Assembly: GCF_001741865.1 (NCBI RefSeq)
Contig: NZ_CP017147.1
Coordinates: 2,719,001 to 2,783,000 of the forward strand
DNA: 64,000 nt
From: Bosea vaviloviae
GTDB lineage: Bacteria > Pseudomonadota > Alphaproteobacteria > Rhizobiales > Beijerinckiaceae
Direction: 5' to 3'
Positions 26,342-33,580 of the stretch are shown here, in pieces. The translations under genes were made by a program, and so were the position numbers. Below the pieces are notes generated by a model. It ran no database searches. It saw nothing but the letters and a program-made list of their open reading frames with translations, and was not told where the DNA came from. How positions within the stretch are numbered: the first letter of the stretch is position 1; the number at the start of each line of letters is the position of its first letter.

Positions 26342-26365
26342 CGACATGAATCAAGTGACGACATG
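26332..26365 (+). repeat. Perfect 17-bp tandem duplication at the permease/phosphatase junction
   Basis: AATCAAGTGACGACATG occurs at 26332-26348 and 26349-26365. The first copy holds the permease stop (GTGA) and an ATGA; the second supplies the ATG at 26363. A chain of overlapping short ORFs results: GTG ACG ACA TGA, then ATG at 26346 running to TGA at 26376-26378, which overlaps ATG 26375 of the next gene. Confidence 0.95.
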
Positions 26366-26374
26366 GCGGCTCGG

Positions 26375-27211
26375 ATGAAACTGATCACCTGGAACATTCA
26401 GTGGGCCCGCGGCATGGACAACCGCGTCGATCCGGCACGCGTCGTCGCTCATGCCCGGCAGATGGCGGATTTCGACGTGCTCTGCCTGCAGGAGGTCGCG
26501 GATAATTTCCCCGAGCTCGACGGCAATGACGAGACCAACCAGTTCGGCCGCTTCGCCGAATTGCTGCCGGGCTTCACCGCGATCGAGGGCATCGGCGTCG
26601 ATGTCGACGACGGCAGGGGCGGCCGCAGTCGCTTCGGCAACCTCTTGCTGACGCGCTATCCTGTCGCCCAGGCGCTGCGCCATCTCCTGCCCTGGGAGGC
26701 GGCCGAGACCCGCAACATGCCGCGCATGCTGATCGAGGCGATGGCGCTGACCCCGCTCGGCCCGGTCAGGCTGATGACGACGCATCTCGAATACTCGTCC
26801 TCGCAGCTGCGCGCCGCACAGGTCGACGGCATCCGAGAGGCCCATCGCATGGCGCTCGCCCGCCATGACAAGCCGCGCGAGGCCGGGCCGCACACCTATC
26901 GGATGACGCCGGGCTCGGCGAGCGCCGTGCTGACCGGCGACTTCAACATGCGGCCCGATGATCCGGTGCTGGCGCGATTGCTGGCGCCATTCGACGGTGG
27001 CGAGCCGCCGCTCGTCGACCTCTGGGCCTCGGTGATGGGCGAGGCGCCGCATCCGCCGACCGCGAACCTGTTCGACCAGATCTATGGCGAGCCCGGCTGC
27101 CTCGACTATGTGCTGGCGACGCCCGATCTTGCGGCGCGCGCCCGCGCTGTCATCTGCGATGTCGAGACCAAGGTCTCCGACCACCAGCCGATCCTCGTCG
27201 AGTTCGACTGA
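26375..27211 (+). CDS. Endonuclease/exonuclease/phosphatase-family hydrolase
   Basis: A protein of about 278 aa with the metal-dependent EEP fold: MKLITWNIQWARG at the N-terminus, LCLQEV (metal Glu), TTHLEYSS, LTGDFNMRPDDP (catalytic Asp/Asn) and VSDHQPILVEF (catalytic His) at the C-terminus. ATG 26375 is chosen because family members start close to this motif and because it overlaps a mini-ORF stop; ATG 26363 adds four residues. Its place after a Ugp-type importer and before an inositol-monophosphatase-family gene suggests hydrolysis of an imported phosphodiester rather than DNA. That role is inferred. Confidence 0.88.
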   Translation: MKLITWNIQWARGMDNRVDPARVVAHARQMADFDVLCLQEVADNFPELDGNDETNQFGRFAELLPGFTAIEGIGVDVDDGRGGRSRFGNLLLTRYPVAQALRHLLPWEAAETRNMPRMLIEAMALTPLGPVRLMTTHLEYSSSQLRAAQVDGIREAHRMALARHDKPREAGPHTYRMTPGSASAVLTGDFNMRPDDPVLARLLAPFDGGEPPLVDLWASVMGEAPHPPTANLFDQIYGEPGCLDYVLATPDLAARARAVICDVETKVSDHQPILVEFD

Positions 27212-27230
27212 CCGCCGCGCCGGACCACCC

Positions 27231-27400
27231 TGGAGCATTTGCGCGCTTCTCCGAAACGCGCAAATGCTCCAGCTCCTTATTTGATCGCATTGTCTTCACG
27301 CGAGCCGGTATCCACTTCGCTCGAAAACGCTCTAGGCTTTTGTTTTGACGCGCTTTCTTCACGCGAACCGGCTTCCACTTCGCTCGAAAGCGCTCTAACC
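27231..27400. repeat. Palindrome plus duplicated Rhizobiales-type repeat
   Basis: TGGAGCATTTGCGCG (27231-27245) and CGCGCAAATGCTCCA (27257-27271) are a perfect 15-bp inverted repeat. Two near-identical copies of a unit built on TTCACGCGAnCCGG and CCACTTCGCTCGAAA follow at about 27296-27335 and 27356-27397. The same CTTCGCTCGAAAA core appears inverted at 21811. Confidence 0.85.
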
Positions 27401-27412
27401 GACCGGACCACG

Positions 27413-28237
27413 ATGATCTTCACACGCCAGGACCATGAGACGCTTGCAGGGATACTCGCCGAGGCGGGCCGCCGCGAGGTCATGCCGCGCTTCCGCAACC
27501 TGGCCGAGGGCGAGATCCGCGAGAAGCGCTCGGCGACCGATCTCGTCACCGAGGCCGACGAGGCGGCGGAGCGCTTCATCAGCGCCGAGCTCGCCCGGGC
27601 CTTTCCGGGCGCCGCGCTGATCGGCGAGGAGGCGGTCGCCGCCGATCCGGCGCTGGTCGCGCGTCTCGGCGATGCCGAGCTCGCCTTCGTCATCGACCCG
27701 ATCGACGGCACGCTCAACTACGCCTCTGACCTGCCGCTCTTCGCCGTCATGGCCGCGGTGCTGGTCAGGGGCGAGGTCGTCGCTGCGGTGATCCACGATC
27801 CCATCGTCGAGGACAGTGCGATGGCGCTGCGCGGTGAGGGCGCCTGGCTCGGCTCCGCTGGCGGCAGGAGCCGCGACCTGCGGGTGGCGCCAGCCGCCGC
27901 TCCGCGCGAGATGACCGGCATGATGAGCTGGCAGTATTTCCCGGAGCCGCTGCGCAGCAAGCTGCCGGGGCACATGCCGGCCTTCGCCAATGTGTCGTCG
28001 CTGCGCTGCTGCGGCCATGAATACCGGCTCGCGGCCGCGGGCAATGGCCACTTCCTGCTCTATGGCCGGCTCAGCCCCTGGGATCACGCGCCGGGCTCGC
28101 TGATCTATGCCGAGGCCGGCGGCCATGTCCGCATGCTGGACGGGCAGCCTTATCGGCCGGCTCAGCCGACGCTCGGCCTGCTCTGCGCGCCCGATGCGGA
28201 GAGCTGGCAGGAGATCCGCACGATCCTGCTGAGTTGA
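27413..28237 (+). CDS. Inositol monophosphatase family protein
   Basis: A 274-aa lithium-sensitive-phosphatase-fold enzyme. Metal-binding motifs are GEEAV (Glu), DPIDGTLNYA (Asp-Pro-Ile-Asp) and WDHAPGSLIYAEAGG near the C-terminus. Substrates in this family include inositol-1-phosphate, fructose-1,6-bisphosphate, histidinol phosphate and PAP. The start ATG 27413 follows the repeat-rich gap. Its position behind the Ugp-type importer and the EEP-family hydrolase points to dephosphorylating an imported polyol phosphate, but the repeats between may mean separate transcription. Confidence 0.92.
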   Translation: MIFTRQDHETLAGILAEAGRREVMPRFRNLAEGEIREKRSATDLVTEADEAAERFISAELARAFPGAALIGEEAVAADPALVARLGDAELAFVIDPIDGTLNYASDLPLFAVMAAVLVRGEVVAAVIHDPIVEDSAMALRGEGAWLGSAGGRSRDLRVAPAAAPREMTGMMSWQYFPEPLRSKLPGHMPAFANVSSLRCCGHEYRLAAAGNGHFLLYGRLSPWDHAPGSLIYAEAGGHVRMLDGQPYRPAQPTLGLLCAPDAESWQEIRTILLS

Positions 28238-28445
28238 TCGGGGCGATCTGGAGCAAAAGGGCCATGAATCTTGGGCTGGATGAAGCGCCGCCGTCCCTGC
28301 CGATATGCGTCCAGCGCTTTGAAGCCTTGCCCCGATGAGGCTATAGCGTCGAGCCGGCCCGCCGCCCGACATTGCGCCCGGAGTGTGGCTTCCCGCATGG
28401 TCGGGCGTTCTGCCCGACTGACCCTTTGATACGGACCGATACCCC

Positions 28446-29294
28446 ATGCAGGCCCTGGAGCGAGTGCTGCATCACGCCATGCGGCGCTTGCCGATCGCGT
28501 TCGTCTCGAATCTCGGCGCCCGCTTGGCCTGGCTCAAGATCCGCTTCATCGATCCGAATGTCGCCCGCAAGGCCCGCGCCAATATCCGGCAGCACTTTCC
28601 GGCGATGGCGGAGACGGAAGTCGAGAAGCTGGTCTGGCGCTTCGTCGACAATGTCGGGCGCTTGATGGCCGAGTTCTCCATCGTCCATCGCCTGACCTCT
28701 TCGGAGCGGATGGAGCTCGTCGGCATCGAGGCTCCCCGCGCCAATCTCGGCAGGATCCCGACGATCGCGCTCTGCCTGCATCTCGGCAATTGGGAGGTGA
28801 TGGCTGCGGCGATGCAGAAGATCGGCGTTACGATCGCCTCGATCTCCGAGGTGCCGGAGAATGTGGCCCATCGTGACATCGCCGAGGCGACGCGCAGCAG
28901 CCTCGACGTCAAGGTGCTGTCCCCCGACCGGATCGGTGCGCTGCAGGCGTTGTCCATTCTGAAGGGAAACGGTGTCCTCGCCATCTTCCCCGATGAAAAG
29001 CGCGGCAGCACGATGATGGCGCCGCTGTTCGGGCGTCCGCCTCACATCAAGGGCAATCTGGCGCTCGCCGCCAAGTTCGCCCGGCGCACCGGCGCGCAGC
29101 TCGTCGTCGTCTATTGCGAGCGGGTGGAGAACGTCCGGTTCCGGCTTCATTTCGAGGAGCCGTTCTTTATGGCTCCCGGCGGCAACGACGCGCTCGCCGA
29201 TGTCGCCTTCATCAACAGCCGGATCGAGCCGATCATCCTGCGCCATCTCGCGCAATGGTATTATCTGGACGACTCGATCGGGCCGATCGCGTAG
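28446..29294 (+). CDS. LpxL/HtrB-family lysophospholipid acyltransferase
   Basis: A 282-aa acyltransferase with the catalytic HLGNWE motif (His112, Glu117), FPDEKRGSTMMAPLFGRPPHIKGNLALA and GAQLVVVYCERVENVRF. Members transfer acyl chains to lipid A or other lipids at the inner membrane. There is no strong N-terminal helix, unlike enteric LpxL. A dedicated acyl carrier protein and ketosynthase follow on the same strand, a layout that recalls the rhizobial acpXL-lpxXL locus for very-long-chain fatty acids, though fabZ and dehydrogenase genes are absent here. Confidence 0.9.
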   Translation: MQALERVLHHAMRRLPIAFVSNLGARLAWLKIRFIDPNVARKARANIRQHFPAMAETEVEKLVWRFVDNVGRLMAEFSIVHRLTSSERMELVGIEAPRANLGRIPTIALCLHLGNWEVMAAAMQKIGVTIASISEVPENVAHRDIAEATRSSLDVKVLSPDRIGALQALSILKGNGVLAIFPDEKRGSTMMAPLFGRPPHIKGNLALAAKFARRTGAQLVVVYCERVENVRFRLHFEEPFFMAPGGNDALADVAFINSRIEPIILRHLAQWYYLDDSIGPIA

Positions 29295-30004
29295 AGGGCG
29301 TTTGATCCTGACGGCCTTCAGGGCTGAGCGATGGCGTTATCCTCTGCCGTCATGGTCGGGCTTGTCCACTGCTGTCCGGTTGGGGTTTGGGCCCCCTGAG
29401 CGGATCATGCACTGCGTTCCCCTCGCGAGCGGAAGCGACGCGAAGTGCCGGATGAAGGGCGCGGGGAACCCTTCTCCCGTATGGGAGAAGGGCAGGGATG
29501 AGGGTGTGCCGCCAATTGCTGGGGGCGCGACCGCGCCGCAGTGCCGGCTTCATCCTGAAAGCACAGGAGGCGATGCGGAGCCGCTTGCGCGATCTGGTTG
29601 TCTGGCCTGCCCTCATCCCTGCCCTTCTCCCACACGGGAGAAGGGTTCCCCGCGCCTGTCTCATTCGTCCCCGCCCGCTGGAATGCCTGCGATGAACGGA
29701 GCTTTTCGATCGCGCTCGCGGCGAACCGGACAGCAGTGCCACAAGGGCGAGCATGACGACCAGGTCGTCATTCCGGACGCGGCCCTCAGGGCCGGAATGA
29801 CGGCGCATAGGTGATCAGGACAGAGCCATCGAAATCATTGGCTTCATTGCAGGCCAGCCTCTCAGGATGAGGGCTGGAGTGTCCCAGCGACCCACTCCCA
29901 TGCGCTGCGCCAGGGGCGCGTTGAACCGATAAACGGTTTACGGCCCCGGTGGACTCAAGCAAATGTGCAGGCGGGCTGTTTCGAATGAGGAAAGCACTAA
30001 GACC
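29295..30004. repeat. Nested palindromes between acyltransferase and ACP genes
   Basis: An outer 33-34-bp inverted repeat has its left arm at 29349-29381 (GTCATGGTCGGGCTTG... to GCTGTCCGGTT) and its right arm at 29724-29757 (AACCGGACAGC...GGGCGAGCATGAC), imperfectly complementary. Inside it lies a second family at 29459-29656 with GCGCGGGGAACCCTTCTCC arms. A short GTCATTCCGGAC/GGCCGGAATGAC palindrome follows at 29767-29802. From 29803 to 30004 no gene is seen; TAAACGGTTTA (29930-29940) is a small perfect palindrome upstream of the ACP gene. Confidence 0.85.
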
Positions 30005-30304
30005 ATGACAAGTGAGGCGCCGCTGGTCACGATCGATGTCCTCATCGAGATGCTCAAGCAGGTCATCGCGGAAAACGCATCGCGCGGTTGCGGAAAGCTT
30101 GCGGCCGTTGCCTGGGGGGCCGAAACCTTGCTCGAGGATACCGGCTTCAACTCCTATGATTTCGTCGAGATCATCTTCAAGATCGAAGATCATTTCAACA
30201 TCGAGATCGACTACAACGCCAATAACAACATCAACGATGTGAAGACGATCGGCGAGCTTTGCGCTGAAGTCGGCAAGCTCGTGGCCAAAAAGCAGGCGGC
30301 ATGA
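30005..30304 (+). CDS. Specialised acyl carrier protein
   Basis: A 99-aa acidic helical protein. The phosphopantetheine site reads TLLEDTGFNSYDFVEIIFKIEDHFNIEI, with Ser50 as the attachment serine; the usual DSL is replaced by NSY. The start ATG 30005 follows AGGAAAGCACT. It is paired with the ketosynthase downstream, so it presumably carries chains made outside the primary fatty-acid pool for the LpxL-like acyltransferase. The last codons lie in a 15-bp repeat array, and its TGA overlaps an ATG (30301-30304). Confidence 0.88.
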   Translation: MTSEAPLVTIDVLIEMLKQVIAENASRGCGKLAAVAWGAETLLEDTGFNSYDFVEIIFKIEDHFNIEIDYNANNNINDVKTIGELCAEVGKLVAKKQAA

Positions 30305-30347
30305 AAGCAGGCGGCAAGAAAGCAGGCGGCAAGAAAGCAGCGGCATG
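30289..30347 (+). repeat. Four-copy 15-bp tandem array joining ACP and KS genes
   Basis: Units AAAGCAGGCGGCATG, AAAGCAGGCGGCAAG (twice) and AAAGCAGCGGCATG (one base shorter) run without gap. The first unit ends the ACP gene and the last contains the KS ATG (30345). The added 44 bp create an ORF ATG(30301)...TGA(30346-30348) of 15 codons, rich in Lys, Ala and Gly, overlapping both genes by ATGA. Confidence 0.95.
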
Positions 30348-31541
30348 ACGCGGATCGTCGTTTCCGGCCTCGGCATCGTCTCCCCCATCGGTTGCGACAC
30401 TGACAGCTTCTGGCAGGCCCTGCTGGCGGGGCGCGAGAGCGTGGGGGAGGCGTCCGCCTTGCCGGGCAAGGGCATCCGCGTGGCGGAAGTCCTGGGCGAA
30501 GGCTTCATGGCGGGGCTGGAGCTCCCGCGCTCGGCCTGCGACCGCAACGCCCTGTTTGCCGTCGCGGCGGCGCGCCAGGCGCTGGTAGCCGCCGGCCTTG
30601 GGAGCGGCCTGCCGCGCCCCGAGCGCGTCGGCGTCATCCTCGGCAACTCGGCCGGCGGGCAATGCAGCGTCGATGACCAGTATTCCCGGCTCTACCACCT
30701 GAACAAGCGCCCGCATCCGATGACCGTGCCCAAGGTCATGGTCAGCTCGTCGGCAAGCTGGGTTTCGATCATGTCGGGCGCGACCGGCCCTTGCTTCGTG
30801 ACATCGAGCGCCTGTGCCTCCGCGAGCCACGCCATCGGCATCGCCATGCAGTTTCTGCGCGCCGGCCTCGCCGACATCATCATCGCCGGGGGCACGGAGG
30901 CCCCGCTCTCGGCTGGAACCCTGATCGCCTGGGACGCCATGAAGATCATGTCGCGCAGCCTCTGCCGGCCCTTCGCGGCGGGGCGCGACGGACTCGTGCT
31001 GTCCGAGGGCGCGGGCGTCATCGTGCTGGAGACCGAAGCGCATGCGCGCAGCCGTGGCCTTAAGCCCGCGGTCGAGGCGGCGGGCTTCGGCTTCAGCGCC
31101 GATGCGGGCGACATCGTCGCGCCCAAGGCAGAGGGCATGGTGAGCGCCATGAGCCTGGCCCTGACCGATGCCGGGCTGAGCCCGGGCGATCTCGCTTATA
31201 TCAACGCCCATGGCACCGGCACCCGCGCCAATGACCGGACCGAGACGCTGGCCCTGAAGCGCCTCTTCGGCGAGCGGCCGTTGCCGCCGATCTCCTCGAC
31301 CAAGGGCGTGACCGGCCATGCGCTGGGCGCGGCCGGCGCTTTTGAGGCGATTGCGACGATCATGGCGATCGAGAACGACATGGTTCCGCCGACAGCCAAT
31401 TTCGACGCTGCCGACCCCGAATGCGACTTCGACTGCGTCCCCAATCAGGGCCGGGCGATGCCGATTCCGGCCGCGATGTCGAACTCCTTCGCCTTCGGCG
31501 GGATCAATGCCGCGCTGATTTTCAGGTCGCTTGGGTATTGA
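30345..31541 (+). CDS. Beta-ketoacyl-ACP synthase (FabF-type)
   Basis: A 398-aa condensing enzyme with the complete Cys-His-His triad: Cys157 in TSSACASASHAIG, His289 in INAHGTGT and His325 in GVTGHALGAAGAF. The N-terminus RIVVSGLGIVSPIG and C-terminus NSFAFGGINAALIF are typical of KAS II. It elongates acyl chains on the adjacent ACP in the cytosol. Together with the LpxL-like enzyme it forms a small lipid-tailoring locus. Confidence 0.94.
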   Translation: MTRIVVSGLGIVSPIGCDTDSFWQALLAGRESVGEASALPGKGIRVAEVLGEGFMAGLELPRSACDRNALFAVAAARQALVAAGLGSGLPRPERVGVILGNSAGGQCSVDDQYSRLYHLNKRPHPMTVPKVMVSSSASWVSIMSGATGPCFVTSSACASASHAIGIAMQFLRAGLADIIIAGGTEAPLSAGTLIAWDAMKIMSRSLCRPFAAGRDGLVLSEGAGVIVLETEAHARSRGLKPAVEAAGFGFSADAGDIVAPKAEGMVSAMSLALTDAGLSPGDLAYINAHGTGTRANDRTETLALKRLFGERPLPPISSTKGVTGHALGAAGAFEAIATIMAIENDMVPPTANFDAADPECDFDCVPNQGRAMPIPAAMSNSFAFGGINAALIFRSLGY

Positions 31542-32193
31542 TGCCGACGGGTTTTGGGACCGGCTTGCGGCTGAAGCTCCGCCTCATTCCGGGGCGATCC
31601 GCAGGATCGAGCCCGGAACCCAGAACCGATGCGGCAGGGGATGAGCGAGAAGTTATCACCGTTTTCGACGGGCGCGGGGAACCCCTCTCCCGGATGGGAG
31701 AGGGGCAGGGGTGAGGGTGTGCCCTCTCAGTAGAAGGCGCAGCGGCGCGGTTGTGCCCCAACAAGCAGCGGCAGGCCCTCATCCCTGCCCTTCTCCCATC
31801 CGGGAGAAGGGTTCCCCGCGCCTCTCGGCGAGGCGCGCAGCCTCGCCGGTTTTCAAGCCCGTCAATATCAGGTCAGGCTGCAATCGGATCGCATCACAGG
31901 GGGTGTCATTCCGGACAAGCCGCGTCAGCGGCGCCGATCAGGGATCCATTCCGGAGCATTGATTGGCGAGGCTCAGGAATGGATCCCGAGTCTGCGCTTC
32001 GCTCCGCCCGAGATGACCAGGCCGTTTCAACCTCAATGCGAAACGCCATAGGCGGTATCGACAGATCTCCAACAGACGTCCGAGAGAAGCCAGAGACCTG
32101 GCGGGACAGGCGGTTCACGACCCGTTTCTGACACTAATCCTTAGCGAATGTGGAGCGAGTTTGGGCGGGGTCCCACAATTCACGAAGGTCTGA
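31542..32193. repeat. Repeat-filled gap
   Basis: No gene is recognised. A CCGGGGCGATCCGCAGG half-element lies at about 31590-31630. A GCGCGGGGAACCCCTCTCC family element occupies about 31672-31822, with TTCTCCCATCCGGGAGAAGG in its right arm. A GTCATTCCGGAC family element lies at 31905-32018, with inner arms GGATCCATTCC and GGAATGGATCC. The last 170 bp show nothing clear. Confidence 0.85.
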
Positions 32194-32895
32194 ATGGAGA
32201 CGTCAATTCCTCGTGCCTTCGCCTCGGCCAATTTGATCAAGCGACTAGGGGGAGGACTAACAATCCTTTTTCTCGGCGTCATGGCATATTGGGCGCTGCC
32301 TCCAAACACTTTGAATCCATTTTGCACATATCGGGCGCAATACCGATTGGAAGCGACCCTTCAGGTTGATGACGAGCTGATCAATGCGACAGCCGTTCGA
32401 CAGCTTTCTCAATCTCGTCGCTGGGTTAGCGTAATAAATTCCGGCGGGTGCGGTTCGGGTGTCGAAGCGATGGGGTTCAAATCGAAAGATAATCGAGTTT
32501 TTCTGATAGATACATACGTATGCGGTAAGGCTGAAGATCTCTTTTTCGATAAGAAAGATTATACAGTAATAAATAACGTGGATATCATAAAAAATTGTTC
32601 CAATAATTGGCCAAATAAATCGATCGGATTCATCGTTGATAATTCCGATAATCCAACGACATGGCAGCCTTTCAATTTCTTGGCGAGTGATTCAAGGGTG
32701 AAGTTGATTTCGATGAGTGCGGAATCAACCTGGCGGCACCCATTAAGTAATATTCATGTAATTTCTCCAAATTTACTCAAAACAGAATTTGCAGTTGGGC
32801 AAGATTGGTGGAATAGCCCAGCACGCCTTTTGGGGAGGCCCACCCCTGTTCGGTTCCGAGCGCGGAAGATTTCGCCTACTTATCTGCGCAGTTGA
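32194..32895 (+). CDS. AT-rich orphan membrane-anchored protein
   Basis: A 233-aa protein not recognised. One N-terminal hydrophobic helix (LTILFLGVMAYWALPP) suggests a membrane anchor or signal. The soluble part has Cys-containing segments (SGGCGSGVEAMGF, IDTYVCGK, IIKNCSNNW) and a Rossmann-like alternation of strands. Base use is strikingly AT-rich (for example 32500-32770), unlike every neighbour, with codons such as ATA and AAT. GAAGG lies six bases before the ATG. Flanking repeats and composition suggest recent transfer. Confidence 0.6.
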   Translation: METSIPRAFASANLIKRLGGGLTILFLGVMAYWALPPNTLNPFCTYRAQYRLEATLQVDDELINATAVRQLSQSRRWVSVINSGGCGSGVEAMGFKSKDNRVFLIDTYVCGKAEDLFFDKKDYTVINNVDIIKNCSNNWPNKSIGFIVDNSDNPTTWQPFNFLASDSRVKLISMSAESTWRHPLSNIHVISPNLLKTEFAVGQDWWNSPARLLGRPTPVRFRARKISPTYLRS

Positions 32896-32961
32896 CGGCC
32901 GGCTTCCGATCGAACTCAGACCCTCGCCGCGCCGGGCCACCCATAACTCCGACCACCCAAC

Positions 32962-32988
32962 AAAAAAGCCGCCCATTCCGGGCGGCTT
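32962..32988 (-). terminator. Intrinsic terminator of the downstream minus-strand gene
   Basis: The stem AAGCCGCCC (32966-32974) and GGGCGGCTT (32980-32988) is followed on the minus strand by TTTTTTG. It lies just past the stop of the gene at 33014-33400 and would end its transcript. Confidence 0.88.
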
Positions 32989-33013
32989 CGCTTGGTGGTC
33001 TCCCGGGCAGCGC

Positions 33014-33400
33014 TCAGACGAACTGGCCGAGTCCCGGAATGGCGCCGACGATCGCGCCCATCGTGTCTTCGCCCGCTTTTTCGCGGCCGACCGCGAACAT
33101 CTCCTTCGAGACCGACTGGATCTGGCCCATCGAGAGGCCGGCGCCCATCAACTGGCCGCCGAGCGCCATGACGCCGCCGCCACCGCCCATCAGGCCGCCG
33201 ACCATGCCCATCAGCCCGCCCTTGGCGCCGCCCTCGGCATCGGCAAGCTCCTGCGCGCCGGGCAGGGAGGTCATCAATTGGCCGATCTCGGCCGGCGGGC
33301 CTTCCTTCTGCAGGAAGGCGAGAATGATGCCGAGCGCCTTGCGGGCGAGCTCTTCATTGAGGCCGGAGACCGCGATGATGCGGGAGATCAGTTCGTCCAT
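33014..33400 (-). CDS. Small Gly/Met-rich hypothetical protein
   Basis: A 128-aa protein with an N-terminal helical region (MDELISRIIAVSGLNEELARKALGIILAFLQKEGPPAEIGQLM) that resembles the repeats of DUF2267/DUF2780-type proteins. A glycine-rich centre (GGLMGMVGGLMGGGGG) and a helical tail follow. No signal peptide. An intrinsic terminator follows immediately. The reading frame is convincing from composition and termination; function unknown. Confidence 0.72.
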   Translation of the reverse strand: MDELISRIIAVSGLNEELARKALGIILAFLQKEGPPAEIGQLMTSLPGAQELADAEGGAKGGLMGMVGGLMGGGGGVMALGGQLMGAGLSMGQIQSVSKEMFAVGREKAGEDTMGAIVGAIPGLGQFV

Positions 33401-33580
33401 GGGTCTTGTCCTTGTCTTTGACGGTATGAAGTTCTGAGCGGTAATTTATTGCGGCACGACGCGGCTGCGCGATAGTTCACATATCAACGATCTAATCAAG
33501 CGGGTAGCGGGCTTCCGCCGGCTGGCGCGTTTCGCTACACCCTTGCCCTCGACCTTTCGATAGCACAACAGGCGGACAGC

